From: Shewanella sp. OPT22
GTDB taxonomy: Bacteria; Pseudomonadota; Gammaproteobacteria; Enterobacterales; Shewanellaceae
Assembly (NCBI RefSeq): GCF_004168585.1
Contig: NZ_PGVH01000056.1
Coordinates: 438,576-502,575, forward strand
Direction of reading: 5' to 3'
DNA: 64,000 nucleotides
Of the stretch, positions 38,829 to 48,106 are shown one piece after another (positions within the stretch are counted from its first letter, which is position 1; every line of letters begins with the position of its first letter). The notes under the pieces are model-generated. The model did no database searches. It saw only the letters and a program-made list of their open reading frames with translations, and was not told the DNA's origin. The translations under genes and the position numbers were made by a program.

Positions 38829-40139
38829 ATGAAATTTAAAATGAAATCTGTTTGTGCCGCACTAGCGTTAGCCGTTTCTTCCACGGCCGCATATGCAGAC
38901 GATTTACTACAAATTTATCAGCAAGCACTAACCAACGACCCGGTTGTTTTGCAAGCAAAAGCACAACGTGACAAATTGTATGCCGCCATTGAGCAAAGTC
39001 GCTCAGGCTTAATGCCGACCATAAGTGGTAATGTGGCTTACAGTAAAACTCATGATAATACTGCTAATAACCCTTCTGGTTATACCGCAGGTGTGTCATT
39101 AACTCAGTCTCTTTATGATCACAGCGTCTGGGTTGGCTTAAGCTTATCTGAAAAAGTCGCTTCGCAAGCGGATTCTTCTTATGCTGGTGCACTACAAGAG
39201 TTAATGATTCGTGTTACTTCAGCTTATTTTGATGTATTAACAGCTAAAGATAATTATGAGTTTGTTAAAGCAGAAAAGCGTGCTATCGATCGTCAGCTTG
39301 AACAAACAAAACAGCGTTTTGCCGTTGGTCTGACTGCAATTACAGATGTACATGAAGCCCAAGCTCAATATGATTTAGCATCAGCTTCTGAAATTCAAGC
39401 TCAAAACACGCTGGACAACAGTTATGAAGCACTTCGAGAAATCACTGGTATCGATCACTTAAATATCGATCCATTAGATACTAAGCGTTTCACAGCGGTG
39501 ACTCCTGCGCCACAATCTTCAAATGATTGGTTAAAAATTGCAGAAAATAAAAATATCGCCTTAATGGGTGATAAATTGGGTAAAGATATTGCTAAAGAAA
39601 CGATTGATGCTCAAGAAGCTGGGCACCTTCCGACACTTTCTTTAAACGCTGGTTACAACTCAAACTTTGATCAAAAACTCAGTGGTAGAGATTCACAGCC
39701 AGCTGATCGTGATACAACGAATGTTGGTGTGACGTTAAGTGTACCCATCTTCCAAGGGTTTGCTGTCAGCTCTCAAGTTAAGCAAGCACAGTATGATTAC
39801 GTTTCTGCGAGCCAAAAGCTTGAGCAAACTTATCGTGGTGTAGTGAAAAGCGTGCGCAACAACTTTAATAACGTAAAAGCCTCAATCAGTTCGATCAGAG
39901 CTTATGAGCAGTCAGTACTTTCTTCTGAAAGTGCGTTAAAGGCAACTCAAGCAGGATTCGAAGTGGGTACTCGTACCATTGTTGATGTATTAAACCGTAC
40001 TCGTGATTTATATAACTCTAAGCGTCAGTTGTCTGATGCGCGTTATAGCTACATCCAGTCAGTGTTAGCACTAAAACAAGCCGCTGGTACGTTAACTGAA
40101 GATGACATTATTGGTATCAATAATGGCTTAATGAAATAA
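38829..40139 (+). CDS. tolC: Outer-membrane efflux channel TolC
   Basis: 436 residues from the ATG at 38829 (AAAGGAC upstream), followed by a signal peptide MKFKMKSVCAALALAVSS and an Ala-x-Ala site before DDLLQIYQQA. The two halves show the repeat pattern of outer-membrane efflux proteins: DVLTAKDNYEFVKAEKRAI / RFAVGLTAITDVHEAQAQY and GTRTIVDVLNRTRDLYNSKR. It forms the trimeric exit duct for RND and ABC pumps and type I secretion. It is divergent from nudF as in E. coli and ended by a strong terminator. Confidence 0.96.
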   Translation: MKFKMKSVCAALALAVSSTAAYADDLLQIYQQALTNDPVVLQAKAQRDKLYAAIEQSRSGLMPTISGNVAYSKTHDNTANNPSGYTAGVSLTQSLYDHSVWVGLSLSEKVASQADSSYAGALQELMIRVTSAYFDVLTAKDNYEFVKAEKRAIDRQLEQTKQRFAVGLTAITDVHEAQAQYDLASASEIQAQNTLDNSYEALREITGIDHLNIDPLDTKRFTAVTPAPQSSNDWLKIAENKNIALMGDKLGKDIAKETIDAQEAGHLPTLSLNAGYNSNFDQKLSGRDSQPADRDTTNVGVTLSVPIFQGFAVSSQVKQAQYDYVSASQKLEQTYRGVVKSVRNNFNNVKASISSIRAYEQSVLSSESALKATQAGFEVGTRTIVDVLNRTRDLYNSKRQLSDARYSYIQSVLALKQAAGTLTEDDIIGINNGLMK

Positions 40140-40153
40140 GCACTCTTCTTTAC

Positions 40154-40192
40154 AGACATAAAAAAACCGCTTTAAGCGGTTTTTTTATGTCT
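40154..40192. terminator. Strong bidirectional terminator
   Basis: The 17-bp arms at 40154-40170 and 40176-40192 (core AAAAAACCGC / GCGGTTTTTT) are perfectly complementary with a 5-nt loop and T-runs on both strands. It separates tolC from the convergent envelope operon. Confidence 0.95.
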
Positions 40193-40206
40193 GCTTTACA
40201 ATGGAT

Positions 40207-40908
40207 TTAGAAATCTAATTCAACACCGACAAAGTAACCATCAGCTTTGGTATTGGCATTGATTCCTGAAAACTTATTAACATCAAACGTAAAATCGCGG
40301 TAACCAGCACGAAGATTGACATCGAAAGCGGCAAGGTCGAACTTATAACCTAGCCCCGCTGAATAATCGTAAACATCACGCTCATTAATTCCAGCATTCA
40401 CATCGACAAAACCGTATAAATCAAAGCCAGGTAAACTTAACTCTGCATTAGCGTATCCCATAAAGATACCACTATCGATGTCTTTCGTGCCTGACAAGTT
40501 TCCAGTTTTATAATCCAACTCACCGTTCATCAAGCGATATGCAGCACCCGCATCCAAAGACAAAATATCGTTATCCAGCAATTCATAATACAACACCAAA
40601 TCAGCATGACTTAGGTTGTAACCTTGGCGTCCAGTTTGAGCACCAACGGTATAACTTCCAGAAGTATCAACTTGACTCGCTCTAAGCATGACGTTCGGAA
40701 TAAACGGTAACGGATGCTCTAGCGCAACCCAAATTCTGCCTTGTGTTTTGGCGTCAAAGTTACCGGAAGTTGAGCTTGCACTGTTTGCAGCAACGGAACC
40801 TTGAGTATCCACTCGCCATACGTCAACACCAACTTTACCACCTAAAATCGTATCGGCACTTGCCGCACCGGACACTAACAGCGCTAAAGGTAAAATTATT
40901 TTTTTCAT
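40207..40908 (-). CDS. TIGR04219-family outer-membrane beta-barrel protein
   Basis: 233 residues. It has the signal peptide MKKIILPLALLVSGAASA and a mature start DTILGGKVGVDVWRVDTQG that matches TIGR04219. The barrel ends in KADGYFVGVELDF with a terminal Phe for BAM-dependent insertion. Function is not known. It begins 2 bp after the DUF2333 gene and is the last gene of a three-gene envelope operon. Confidence 0.88.
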   Translation of the reverse strand: MKKIILPLALLVSGAASADTILGGKVGVDVWRVDTQGSVAANSASSTSGNFDAKTQGRIWVALEHPLPFIPNVMLRASQVDTSGSYTVGAQTGRQGYNLSHADLVLYYELLDNDILSLDAGAAYRLMNGELDYKTGNLSGTKDIDSGIFMGYANAELSLPGFDLYGFVDVNAGINERDVYDYSAGLGYKFDLAAFDVNLRAGYRDFTFDVNKFSGINANTKADGYFVGVELDF

Positions 40909-40910
40909 CG

Positions 40911-41897
40911 TTATCCTTGAGATAATAAGTTGTTTAAATCAATAACTGCCGCATTGGCTCTGGAAATATAATTCGCCATCACTAAGGAATGATTGGCTAA
41001 AATGCCAAAGCCGCTGCCGTTTAAAATCATAGGACTGTATACAGTCTGCTGTGTTGCTTCTAATTCACGAATAATTTGCTGAACACTCGTTCTTGCATTC
41101 TTTTTTTCGAGCACATCAGCAAAGTCCACTTCAATTGCACGCATAAAATTCAGTAATGCCCATGAACTGCCCCGAGCTTCATAAAACACATTATCAATAT
41201 CTAACCATGGTGTTTTGAAACGTCTAACCGGTGCAACTTCAGTGGATTGCTTCGCTGCCGAATCGCCTGCCAAATCGGTATTCACTCGCTCAGTTTCTAC
41301 ACTCGCAGACAACCGTTGAGATAAGCCACCTAAGCGCTTTTGAACTTCCTTAAGCCATTCATTTAAGTTATCAGCACGGGCATAAAATTGAGCGTTAACG
41401 TTTGAAGGATCACTGATCCTTAATCGATAGAACTCAAGTAACTTCACGGCTTCCTGATACTCATTCTCAGCTCTTGGGATCAGCCAACTCGTATGATCAA
41501 TATTGAACTTTGCTTGGGCTTCGCTTAAGTCTTTATCCTCAAGCGACTGAGATTGAGAGCGACTGAAATCTTTCCTCATGGCTCTGGCTAAGTCACGAAC
41601 TTGCTCTAAAGCACCAAATTCAAAAGAATGCATATTATCAAGAAACACGCCCGGTGGTAGCGTATCATTCGATGTCCAACCACCTGGCTTATTAAGCAAT
41701 ACTTCCACAGTATTGATTAATGCACTGGTCGTCGAATACCCAATAATCGGTTTACCATTTGCCTGTACTTTGACTTCGGGTGCAATTGGATCAGGATCCA
41801 CACTCCACCACATTCCTAAACTGGTTAACACCACAAAAATAACACCTACTGCAATGCCAACATACTTGTTCGCACGTGCACTCCAAGTAAAATTCAT
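40911..41897 (-). CDS. DUF2333 family membrane protein
   Basis: 328 residues with a single N-terminal membrane helix (about 13-30; VGIAVGVIFVVLTSLGMWW), the rest presumably periplasmic and helical. PGGWTSNDTLPPGVFLDNMHS and ALLNFMRAIEVDFADVLEKK are DUF2333 features. Function is unknown. It lies 8 bp after the copper-chaperone gene and 2 bp before the TIGR04219 gene. Confidence 0.87.
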   Translation of the reverse strand: MNFTWSARANKYVGIAVGVIFVVLTSLGMWWSVDPDPIAPEVKVQANGKPIIGYSTTSALINTVEVLLNKPGGWTSNDTLPPGVFLDNMHSFEFGALEQVRDLARAMRKDFSRSQSQSLEDKDLSEAQAKFNIDHTSWLIPRAENEYQEAVKLLEFYRLRISDPSNVNAQFYARADNLNEWLKEVQKRLGGLSQRLSASVETERVNTDLAGDSAAKQSTEVAPVRRFKTPWLDIDNVFYEARGSSWALLNFMRAIEVDFADVLEKKNARTSVQQIIRELEATQQTVYSPMILNGSGFGILANHSLVMANYISRANAAVIDLNNLLSQG

Positions 41898-41905
41898 TAC
41901 GACTC

Positions 41906-42382
41906 CTAATGATGATGGTGATGATGATCCATCTCTTGTTTCACTTTTTCTACGGGTAACTTAATGATCTTTTTCGTCCCATCAGAAAAATACAACGTTA
42001 AAGGTACAATCTGTCCAACTTTAAGCGGTTGCTTTAATCCCATCACCATAATGTGATTTCCTGAAGAGGTTAATACTAACTGACTGTGTGCTTTCAAATT
42101 ATAACTTGGCACTTGGCGCATTTTTACAACGCCATTCTCTTCGATTAAAGTATGTAATTGTGCTTCTTTAGCAACCGGAGTTTCAGCTTTAATAAGCTTT
42201 ACGTCTGCACCTTCGTTTTTAAGCGTAAAGTACGCTGCAGTATTTGGCACCGTTGGAGGGAGTGCTCTTACATGTCCTGAGATTAACGAAATTTGAGCTG
42301 CAAAGGCGTGTAAACTGAAACCAGAGATGATTAACAATGAGGTTGAAATTTTCATTATTTTTTTCAATGTCCTAAACTCCAT
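41906..42382 (-). CDS. PCuAC-type periplasmic copper chaperone with natural His6 tail
   Basis: 158 residues (149 if the internal ATG at 42355, right before the signal peptide KISTSLLIISGFSLHAFA, is used; neither has a clear ribosome site). The PCuAC copper site is present: AQLHTLIEENGVVKMRQV and SGNHIMVMGLKQPL give the H/M set. Family members deliver Cu(I) to cytochrome oxidase. The protein ends EMDHHHHHH, a natural hexahistidine that could store or capture extra metal. First gene of the DUF2333-TIGR04219 operon. Confidence 0.9.
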   Translation of the reverse strand: MEFRTLKKIMKISTSLLIISGFSLHAFAAQISLISGHVRALPPTVPNTAAYFTLKNEGADVKLIKAETPVAKEAQLHTLIEENGVVKMRQVPSYNLKAHSQLVLTSSGNHIMVMGLKQPLKVGQIVPLTLYFSDGTKKIIKLPVEKVKQEMDHHHHHH

Positions 42383-42417
42383 ATACTTAAGTATTCCCTA
42401 TTTTGAGGAACCCGATT

Positions 42418-43155
42418 ATGAGTGCTCTTTTGGTCAATGATGCAAACGGCGTTAGAACCCTATGTTTTAATAAACCTGATAAGCTCAATGCCATCAATCT
42501 TGATATGTATAAACAGCTAACAGAATACCTTATTCAAGGTGAGAGCGACAATGACATTCGAGCATTTCTGATCAAGGGTTCCGGCGAGCACTTTACTTCC
42601 GGAAATGATATTGCAGATTTTCTCAGAGGTGGTGATTTACACAATAACCACCCCGCAGTTCGATTTTTGTATTGCTTACTCGAAATTAAAAAGCCTTTAA
42701 TCGCTTCAGTATCTGGAACTGCTGTTGGCATAGGTGCAACTATACTGCTGCATTGTGATTTAGCGTATGCTGAACCTAACGCTAAATTTCAGTTTCCATT
42801 TTTAAACTTGGGACTGATCCCTGAAGCTGGCTCAACCATGTTATTGCCTGAATTAGTTGGTCATCAAAAAGCGGCTGAGCTTTTTTTACTTGCCGAACAG
42901 TTCAGTGCAGAAGAAGCATTAGGCTATGGGTTAATTAATAAGATTATCGACACTTCGACCCTTCATGAATATTCAGAAAAGAAAGCCATTCATATTGCGA
43001 GTCAACCTGTTAAAGCAGTAAGAGAAACATTACGATTGATGCGCCCACATAAGCACAAAATACAACATCAAATGCATCAAGAATTAGAGGTTTTCAGTGA
43101 GTGTTTAAAAAGTGAAGAGACCCAGCAAAGGTTTAGTCATTTTTTAAAAAAATAA
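42418..43155 (+). CDS. Enoyl-CoA hydratase/isomerase family protein
   Basis: 245 residues from the ATG at 42418, preceded by GAGGA; a TTG at 42403 is less likely. This crotonase-fold enzyme acts on acyl-CoA thioesters. The oxyanion-hole segments GSGEHFTSGNDIADF and VSGTAVGIGATILLHCDLAY are present. In NLGLIPEAGSTMLLPELVG the first catalytic Glu is seen (PEAGS). The reaction could be hydration or double-bond isomerisation. The 3' end nearly touches the convergent PspC cluster (1 bp gap). Confidence 0.9.
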   Translation: MSALLVNDANGVRTLCFNKPDKLNAINLDMYKQLTEYLIQGESDNDIRAFLIKGSGEHFTSGNDIADFLRGGDLHNNHPAVRFLYCLLEIKKPLIASVSGTAVGIGATILLHCDLAYAEPNAKFQFPFLNLGLIPEAGSTMLLPELVGHQKAAELFLLAEQFSAEEALGYGLINKIIDTSTLHEYSEKKAIHIASQPVKAVRETLRLMRPHKHKIQHQMHQELEVFSECLKSEETQQRFSHFLKK

Positions 43156-43156
43156 A

Positions 43157-43537
43157 CTAGCAGGTTTTGAGACAAAATGTCAGTAAACAGCAAAGCATAA
43201 TAAGAGTGATGGCGCAGCCAAAAAAGCTTAACGTGTTTAATGCGAGAAGCGCCATTGCTGTCGAGAAAACAGCCAAAACCACTTGTAAGATGTTTAAATT
43301 AAAAATCACAAAATAAATCACTGCCAGTGCTGCGCTTGAAAGTCCAAACATAACCCAAGGCGACATACCGAATAAAGCCACGGACTCTAACACTGAGTTA
43401 AAATGCTCTAGAGCTTCAGCATCAATGACTTGAAAATGCTCAACTGGTACCAGTAACCAACCAAATGCTGCGACAAAAGCGACCAGTCCTCCAAAACTTC
43501 CAAGCGCACTGATAAGGTTCGATTGCATGAATCTCAT
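43157..43537 (-). CDS. Unknown multipass membrane protein of the PspC cluster
   Basis: 126 residues from the ATG at 43537, chosen because AAGGA lies 7 nt before it; a start at 43555 would overlap pspC. Four hydrophobic segments (about 10-30, 48-66, 66-85 and 95-120) with a Cys-rich last helix (CAITLIMLCCLLTFCLKTC). No family recognised. It is the last gene of a four-gene minus-strand operon with the PspC-domain gene. Confidence 0.62.
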   Translation of the reverse strand: MRFMQSNLISALGSFGGLVAFVAAFGWLLVPVEHFQVIDAEALEHFNSVLESVALFGMSPWVMFGLSSAALAVIYFVIFNLNILQVVLAVFSTAMALLALNTLSFFGCAITLIMLCCLLTFCLKTC

Positions 43538-43547
43538 CGTCAATTCC

Positions 43548-43739
43548 TTATGCATTCTTATAAATGAACTGCTCCAGCACTAAATAAACGATTGCCGTAG
43601 TCAAAGGCGCAAATACTAAACACAAGCCCCACACAATCCGTGTACCTAGTGCTGACCAATCAAACTGCTTAGCCATTGATGATGCAACACCACAAATCAG
43701 TTTTGATGATTTTTTGACTTCATATTCCCATCGATGCAT
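43548..43739 (-). CDS. PspC-domain protein
   Basis: 63 residues, essentially one PspC domain. KLICGVASSMAKQFDWSALG and VWGLCLVFAPLTTAIVYLVL match the domain, with two membrane segments. PspC normally senses envelope stress with PspB and PspA. No pspA or pspF is present here, so this is a stand-alone PspC in a small membrane operon. It starts 3 bp after the upstream 36-residue gene. Confidence 0.85.
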   Translation of the reverse strand: MHRWEYEVKKSSKLICGVASSMAKQFDWSALGTRIVWGLCLVFAPLTTAIVYLVLEQFIYKNA

Positions 43740-43742
43740 GGC

Positions 43743-43853
43743 TTACTCCCAATTCGAAACTTTTGTTAATACCAGTAAAACTAAAGCGCACAACCCAAAA
43801 CTAATCACCGGTAACATTAGAACTCCTGCAATACTGTTTGCTAAGAATTCCAT
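43743..43853 (-). CDS. 36-residue single-helix membrane protein
   Basis: A short gene reading MEFLANSIAGVLMLPVISFG, then LCALVLLVLTKVSNWE. One membrane helix (about 8-30) with short polar ends. Its ATG overlaps the stop of the upstream gene (TAATG) and its stop is 3 bp before the PspC gene, so it is tightly packed in the operon. That spacing is the main support for it being real. PspB is also a small single-helix partner of PspC, but no sequence similarity is claimed. Confidence 0.65.
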   Translation of the reverse strand: MEFLANSIAGVLMLPVISFGLCALVLLVLTKVSNWE

Positions 43854-44164
43854 TATTCGATATCCGAGTTATTTTGATCTTCTTGCTTGTCGTTGTTAGC
43901 GACTTCAGCTTTATCTTGGTTTTCAGTAACGTCTGCTTTTATTGATAACTCATTCATCATTTCAGCAAGTTGTGCTTCAAAACTTAACATCACTTCTTTT
44001 TTAGCCACTTCAATTAATTTAGCCGTTTGAACTGCCATTGTTCTTTCCAGTGAAGTAACAATATCAGTATTAACATCACTTGCTTGAGCGCTCATACTCA
44101 TGCCAGAGATCAAAATTGTTGAACCAACTAAACCAAGTGTGTTTTTCGAAATTTGCTTAAACAT
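43853..44164 (-). CDS. Secreted 103-residue protein with acidic tail
   Basis: The signal peptide spans about 1-28 (LVGSTILISGMSMSAQA). A helical region (about 35-75, ERTMAVQTAKLIEVAKKEVM) and a disordered acidic Asn/Asp/Gln/Glu-rich C-terminus follow. AAGGAAAA lies upstream of the ATG. First gene of the PspC-type operon, with its stop overlapping the start of the 36-residue gene. Function unknown; a periplasmic partner of the membrane proteins is inference. Confidence 0.7.
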   Translation of the reverse strand: MFKQISKNTLGLVGSTILISGMSMSAQASDVNTDIVTSLERTMAVQTAKLIEVAKKEVMLSFEAQLAEMMNELSIKADVTENQDKAEVANNDKQEDQNNSDIE

Positions 44165-44367
44165 AATGTTTTCCTTGTTAAAAAATATCCAAATGACAAT
44201 TTAGATATAACAAGGGGCGTGCCAAGTTTTGAAAAATAACGCAAGGTATTGATATTTATGAATTAAAAATAATTAAACGTAGGAGAGTGACAGTAATTCA
44301 GTTTAGAATAAAAAACAAGATTGGTGAAAATAACCACTACATTTAGCTATTTTCACCATTGAGACAA

Positions 44368-45354
44368 TTAAGAGTCGATAAACGACAAAGCTTGAGTAAT
44401 AACTTCGATACCCGCCTCTTTTTTATGAGCATTTTCACTCAGGTGACGACGCCAACCTCGAGAACCAGGAATCCCCTGGAACAACCCAATAATATGGCGA
44501 GTCACGTGATTTAAGCGTCCACCTTGTTTCAGATGTTGCTCAATATATGGCAGCATCATCTCTGCAACCTGATGACGAGTTAAGTCACGATGCTCCATAC
44601 CGCACAGCTGCGCATCAACCTCACTAATGATAAACGGATTATTATAAGCTTCACGCCCGATCATCACGCCATCTAAGTGCTGCAAATGATGTTGCATCTC
44701 CTCGATGGTCTTGATACCACCGTTAATGCTGATATGCAGATCCGGATAATCTTTTTTAAGCTGATAGACTCTTGGATAATCTAACGGTGGGATCTCTCGA
44801 TTCTCCTTAGGACTTAAACCAGATAACCAAGCCTTACGGGCATGAATAATGAATTCATCACAACCTTTATCTTTCACCACATCAATAAACTGGGTAAGAA
44901 ATTCATAGCTGTCTTGATCGTCGATTCCTATACGTGTCTTTACCGTCACAGGTACATCAGCAACCTGTTTCATAGCATCAACGCATTCAGCAACTAGTTC
45001 TGGTTCAGCCATTAAGCAAGCGCCAAAACGACCATTTTGAACTCTATCTGATGGGCAACCTACATTAAGGTTAATCTCATCATACCCACGTTCTGTCGCA
45101 ATGTGAGCGCACTTTGCTAAATCAATAGGGTTGGAGCCACCGAGTTGCAGGGCCAGTGGATGTTCTTCTTCATTGTAAGCAAGGTAATCACCTTTACCAT
45201 GCAGGATAGCTCCAGTCGTCACCATTTCTGTATAAAGCAAAGCCTGCTTTGACATTAAGCGCGCAAAGTAACGATAGTGCCTGTCAGTCCAATCCAGCAT
45301 TGGAGCTATGGAAAATTTACGATTTATTGAAGTAATTGAGGTTGTTTGTGCCAT
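44368..45354 (-). CDS. dusA: tRNA-dihydrouridine(20/20a) synthase
   Basis: 328 residues from the ATG at 45354 (AGAAG upstream); 45369 is an alternative. This flavoenzyme reduces uridines in the tRNA D-loop. The landmarks are [40 protein letters not shown] (with the catalytic Cys in GACLM), [20 protein letters not shown] and [13 protein letters not shown]. It stands alone, divergent from the unknown gene at 45596. Confidence 0.95.
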   Translation of the reverse strand: MAQTTSITSINRKFSIAPMLDWTDRHYRYFARLMSKQALLYTEMVTTGAILHGKGDYLAYNEEEHPLALQLGGSNPIDLAKCAHIATERGYDEINLNVGCPSDRVQNGRFGACLMAEPELVAECVDAMKQVADVPVTVKTRIGIDDQDSYEFLTQFIDVVKDKGCDEFIIHARKAWLSGLSPKENREIPPLDYPRVYQLKKDYPDLHISINGGIKTIEEMQHHLQHLDGVMIGREAYNNPFIISEVDAQLCGMEHRDLTRHQVAEMMLPYIEQHLKQGGRLNHVTRHIIGLFQGIPGSRGWRRHLSENAHKKEAGIEVITQALSFIDS

Positions 45355-45595
45355 GAATCTTCTTAGCAAAAAGCTCTTTTAAGCAAACGTATAGCTTAAA
45401 GGAGTGACTAAATTTGTCATTATTCTACCTTAAATCCCAATTTTAAATCTAAGAAAGCAGAAAATTGGTTTAGGAATTAAAAACAAATCTCGGGCTAGAT
45501 GAACAAAAGTTAACTTGAGTTACTGACTGTTAATAGATTAATTTCATATACCTACATCATTAACATCAAGTTTACTTAATCACAAAGAGATTAAA

Positions 45596-46618
45596 ATGGC
45601 CTCAGTTTCTGCTGAAAGAGTAACTCCAAACAATTACAACTGGTCAAATAGTAGACCGAACAGTTCTAAAGCAAGTCATATCTTCAATCGAGATAGCGCT
45701 AAAGATTTAGCTAGAATAGGTCTGATTTTATCAAAGCTAGAGCCCAGGCATCTAGAAGCAATTAAAGTCAAACTAGGTCAAACTAATAGTGTTTCATTTA
45801 TGCAACTCGCTTATTCTTGGCTGCAATCAGGAAACGCTGAACACTTAACTGCACTCGATTCAGCTCAAAATTTGACTCGCAAAACACTCGTTAATACAGT
45901 TTGCGATTTATCACCTGAATTAGCACAAAAAAGATCACAACTTAATAGCTACGCTCGTTTTAAATTAGAGAGAACTGATCAAGAGTTTTACTACATTGAC
46001 CGAGATGATAAACAAGAAGTGATTAAATATCTCAACCGAATTGAGAACTTTGATAGAGACAGTATTCAGTTGTTCGCAGCTATTTTAGGTGCAAGAATCG
46101 TTGACCTTAGAAAATTAGATACTATCGAGCAACTAGCAGAATACATCGTTGAACTTGATATAGGTGACAATGGAAGTGCAACAAGCATAGAAAGTGACAC
46201 AACCAATGCATGTCATTGGTTTGAATTTGCTGAAATTTTAAAATTAATGGGGCACGATCAAATTGCCCAAGAAATACTTAATGATGATACAAGTTCTAGT
46301 TCTGATTGTGAGTTAACTTCTGATTCAGGTTCTGAACTTGAAATGGTCCCTTTTAATGAAGCTACTCAAGGACAAACTGTTTCAAGTGCTAAAATTAAAA
46401 AGCAATTTTTATCTACACAAAAAGCAAGACCCCAAACAGCCCACCAATCTGGTCGGGAACAAGGTAGCAACTTTGCTCATGGGAATACTAACCAACCGAC
46501 AAGACCAGTCTCAGCAAATGCAAAAACTGACTGCTCAGCGCAATCGTCTGCCAACAGCGTCAACTTGGCCAGAATGAAAGCTCACGTAAAGTCAAAAATA
46601 GATGCATCTAAAAAGTAA
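45596..46618 (+). CDS. Unrecognised 340-residue protein with two death-domain-like helical repeats
   Basis: ATG start; no signal peptide or membrane helix. Residues 36-104 (ARIGLILSKLEPRHLEAI, FMQLAYSWLQSGNAEHLTAL, LTRKTLVNTV) and 142-228 (IQLFAAILGARIVDL, HWFEFAEILKLMGHDQIAQE) share the rhythm of death-fold six-helix bundles: L-A-x2-L-G, then W-x2-L-x2-L, then a closing I-A-x2-I helix. Residues 229-250 are acidic and Ser-rich. The C-terminus (260-340) is polar, Gln/Ser/Asn-rich and probably disordered. The death-fold reading is my inference from the pattern. The gene stands alone, convergent with nnr. Confidence 0.6.
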   Translation: MASVSAERVTPNNYNWSNSRPNSSKASHIFNRDSAKDLARIGLILSKLEPRHLEAIKVKLGQTNSVSFMQLAYSWLQSGNAEHLTALDSAQNLTRKTLVNTVCDLSPELAQKRSQLNSYARFKLERTDQEFYYIDRDDKQEVIKYLNRIENFDRDSIQLFAAILGARIVDLRKLDTIEQLAEYIVELDIGDNGSATSIESDTTNACHWFEFAEILKLMGHDQIAQEILNDDTSSSSDCELTSDSGSELEMVPFNEATQGQTVSSAKIKKQFLSTQKARPQTAHQSGREQGSNFAHGNTNQPTRPVSANAKTDCSAQSSANSVNLARMKAHVKSKIDASKK

Positions 46619-46636
46619 TGCGATAACATTAATGCC

Positions 46637-48106
46637 TTAAAGATTCACAGCTCTCCTGATTTCAACCATCAGATCCCCTGCGAGCATGCCTCTTTCACCG
46701 CCGCTAAGCGCTACACGATCTCCAGCGTATCCATGAACAACAACACCTATGGTAGCGGCGTTAAGCAGTGATAAACCTTGAGCAAGTAATGAACCAATTA
46801 TTCCTGCAAGTACATCACCACAACCTCCACTGGCGAGCCCTGGGTTTCCAATAGTAGCCACATAGGTTTCAGTGCCATCAGTGATAATGGTGCCCGCACC
46901 TTTTAGAACAATCACTCCACCATATTTTCCATGCAATTGTTTAGCAGCTTCAAAGCGATTTTGGTTTACCATCTCAACATCGCATTCAAGTAATCTGGCA
47001 GCTTCACCGGAATGAGGTGTTAGTATCCAGTTGTTCTGCTTTTGAGGCCGCCTACTTAAGATGTTCAGCCCATCAGCATCAACAACAATTGGTTTATCTG
47101 TCATCATAGCGGCTTTAAATAAATTAACGCCCCAATCATGACGACCTAGGCCGGGGCCTAATACCAAAACATCAGCCCATCCTAAGCGATGATAAATATC
47201 CATATCGATAAATTCAGCACCAGAAAACATGAGCTCAGGTCGTCGAACGATAACAACCGCTTGATGCTCAGGACGGCTCACTACGGCCACTAAGCCACTG
47301 CCAGCTCTATAGCTTGCTTCAGCACAAAGCGTAACTGCACCCGGCATACCAATATCACCACCAATCACCACAACTTTTCCGGAATCGCCTTTATGAGCAT
47401 GACGTTGCCGCTTACCTAACACTTTATTAAGCATTAGAGCATCCACTCGTTTGATGTGCGTTTCTGGTAAAAAATCAGCAAAACCAATATCGGCGAAAAA
47501 AATCTCTCCACAATAATGACGTGCTTGATGGGTGCATAGTCCAACTTTTAACGCACCAAAAACGATAGTTGTATTGGCTTTGATGGCAGTAACAGCGTTA
47601 CCAGTATCAGCATTTACACCTGAGGGTACATCGAGAGAAATGACTTTTGCACCAGAACGGTTCACCTTTTCCACTAGTAAAGTGTCATCACTATCTAGCG
47701 GTCGTGATAAACCAACCCCAAAAAGTGCATCGATGATCAAATCAAAGTCAGACAAACGCTCGTAATCAATATTATCAACCTGACCACCTCGGGCTTCAAA
47801 TGCGGTTCTTGCTTGTTGATGCTCAGCCGTTGATACAGCCTTATCGACTGCCATTACACAGACAGGTAGTTTCTGCTCGAGCAGTTTTCTGGCTACAACA
47901 AGACCGTCAGCACCGTTATTACCATTTCCGACAAGAATACAGATCGGTGAATCCGTTTTGGATAATGGAAAGATGACCTCAAAAGCGGCTTGACCTGCTT
48001 TTTCTACTAATTCGTACAGCCCATTGTCTTTCCCTAGACAGGCTTCAACTTCAGCCTGACGTACCTGCTCAACGCGATAAAGGTTTGAAGGTAAGTCATT
48101 AGACAT
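46637..48106 (-). CDS. nnr: Bifunctional NAD(P)H-hydrate epimerase / ADP-dependent dehydratase
   Basis: 489 residues from the ATG at 48106, with GGAG 10 nt upstream; 48121 would add five residues. It repairs damaged NADH and NADPH hydrates. The N-terminal YjeF domain (about 1-215) has ICILVGNGNNGADGLVVA and DALFGVGLSRPL. The C-terminal ribokinase-like domain (about 225-485) has VVIGGDIGMPGAV, LTPHSGEAARLL and NPGLASGGCGDVLAG with the catalytic Asp. The usual neighbours queG and tsaE are absent. Divergent from the arginase-family gene. Confidence 0.94.
   Translation of the reverse strand: MSNDLPSNLYRVEQVRQAEVEACLGKDNGLYELVEKAGQAAFEVIFPLSKTDSPICILVGNGNNGADGLVVARKLLEQKLPVCVMAVDKAVSTAEHQQARTAFEARGGQVDNIDYERLSDFDLIIDALFGVGLSRPLDSDDTLLVEKVNRSGAKVISLDVPSGVNADTGNAVTAIKANTTIVFGALKVGLCTHQARHYCGEIFFADIGFADFLPETHIKRVDALMLNKVLGKRQRHAHKGDSGKVVVIGGDIGMPGAVTLCAEASYRAGSGLVAVVSRPEHQAVVIVRRPELMFSGAEFIDMDIYHRLGWADVLVLGPGLGRHDWGVNLFKAAMMTDKPIVVDADGLNILSRRPQKQNNWILTPHSGEAARLLECDVEMVNQNRFEAAKQLHGKYGGVIVLKGAGTIITDGTETYVATIGNPGLASGGCGDVLAGIIGSLLAQGLSLLNAATIGVVVHGYAGDRVALSGGERGMLAGDLMVEIRRAVNL

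Noticed and set aside
40154-40192. Small RNA gene between tolC and TIGR04219
   Set aside because: The structure is fully explained as a bidirectional terminator in a short convergent gap.
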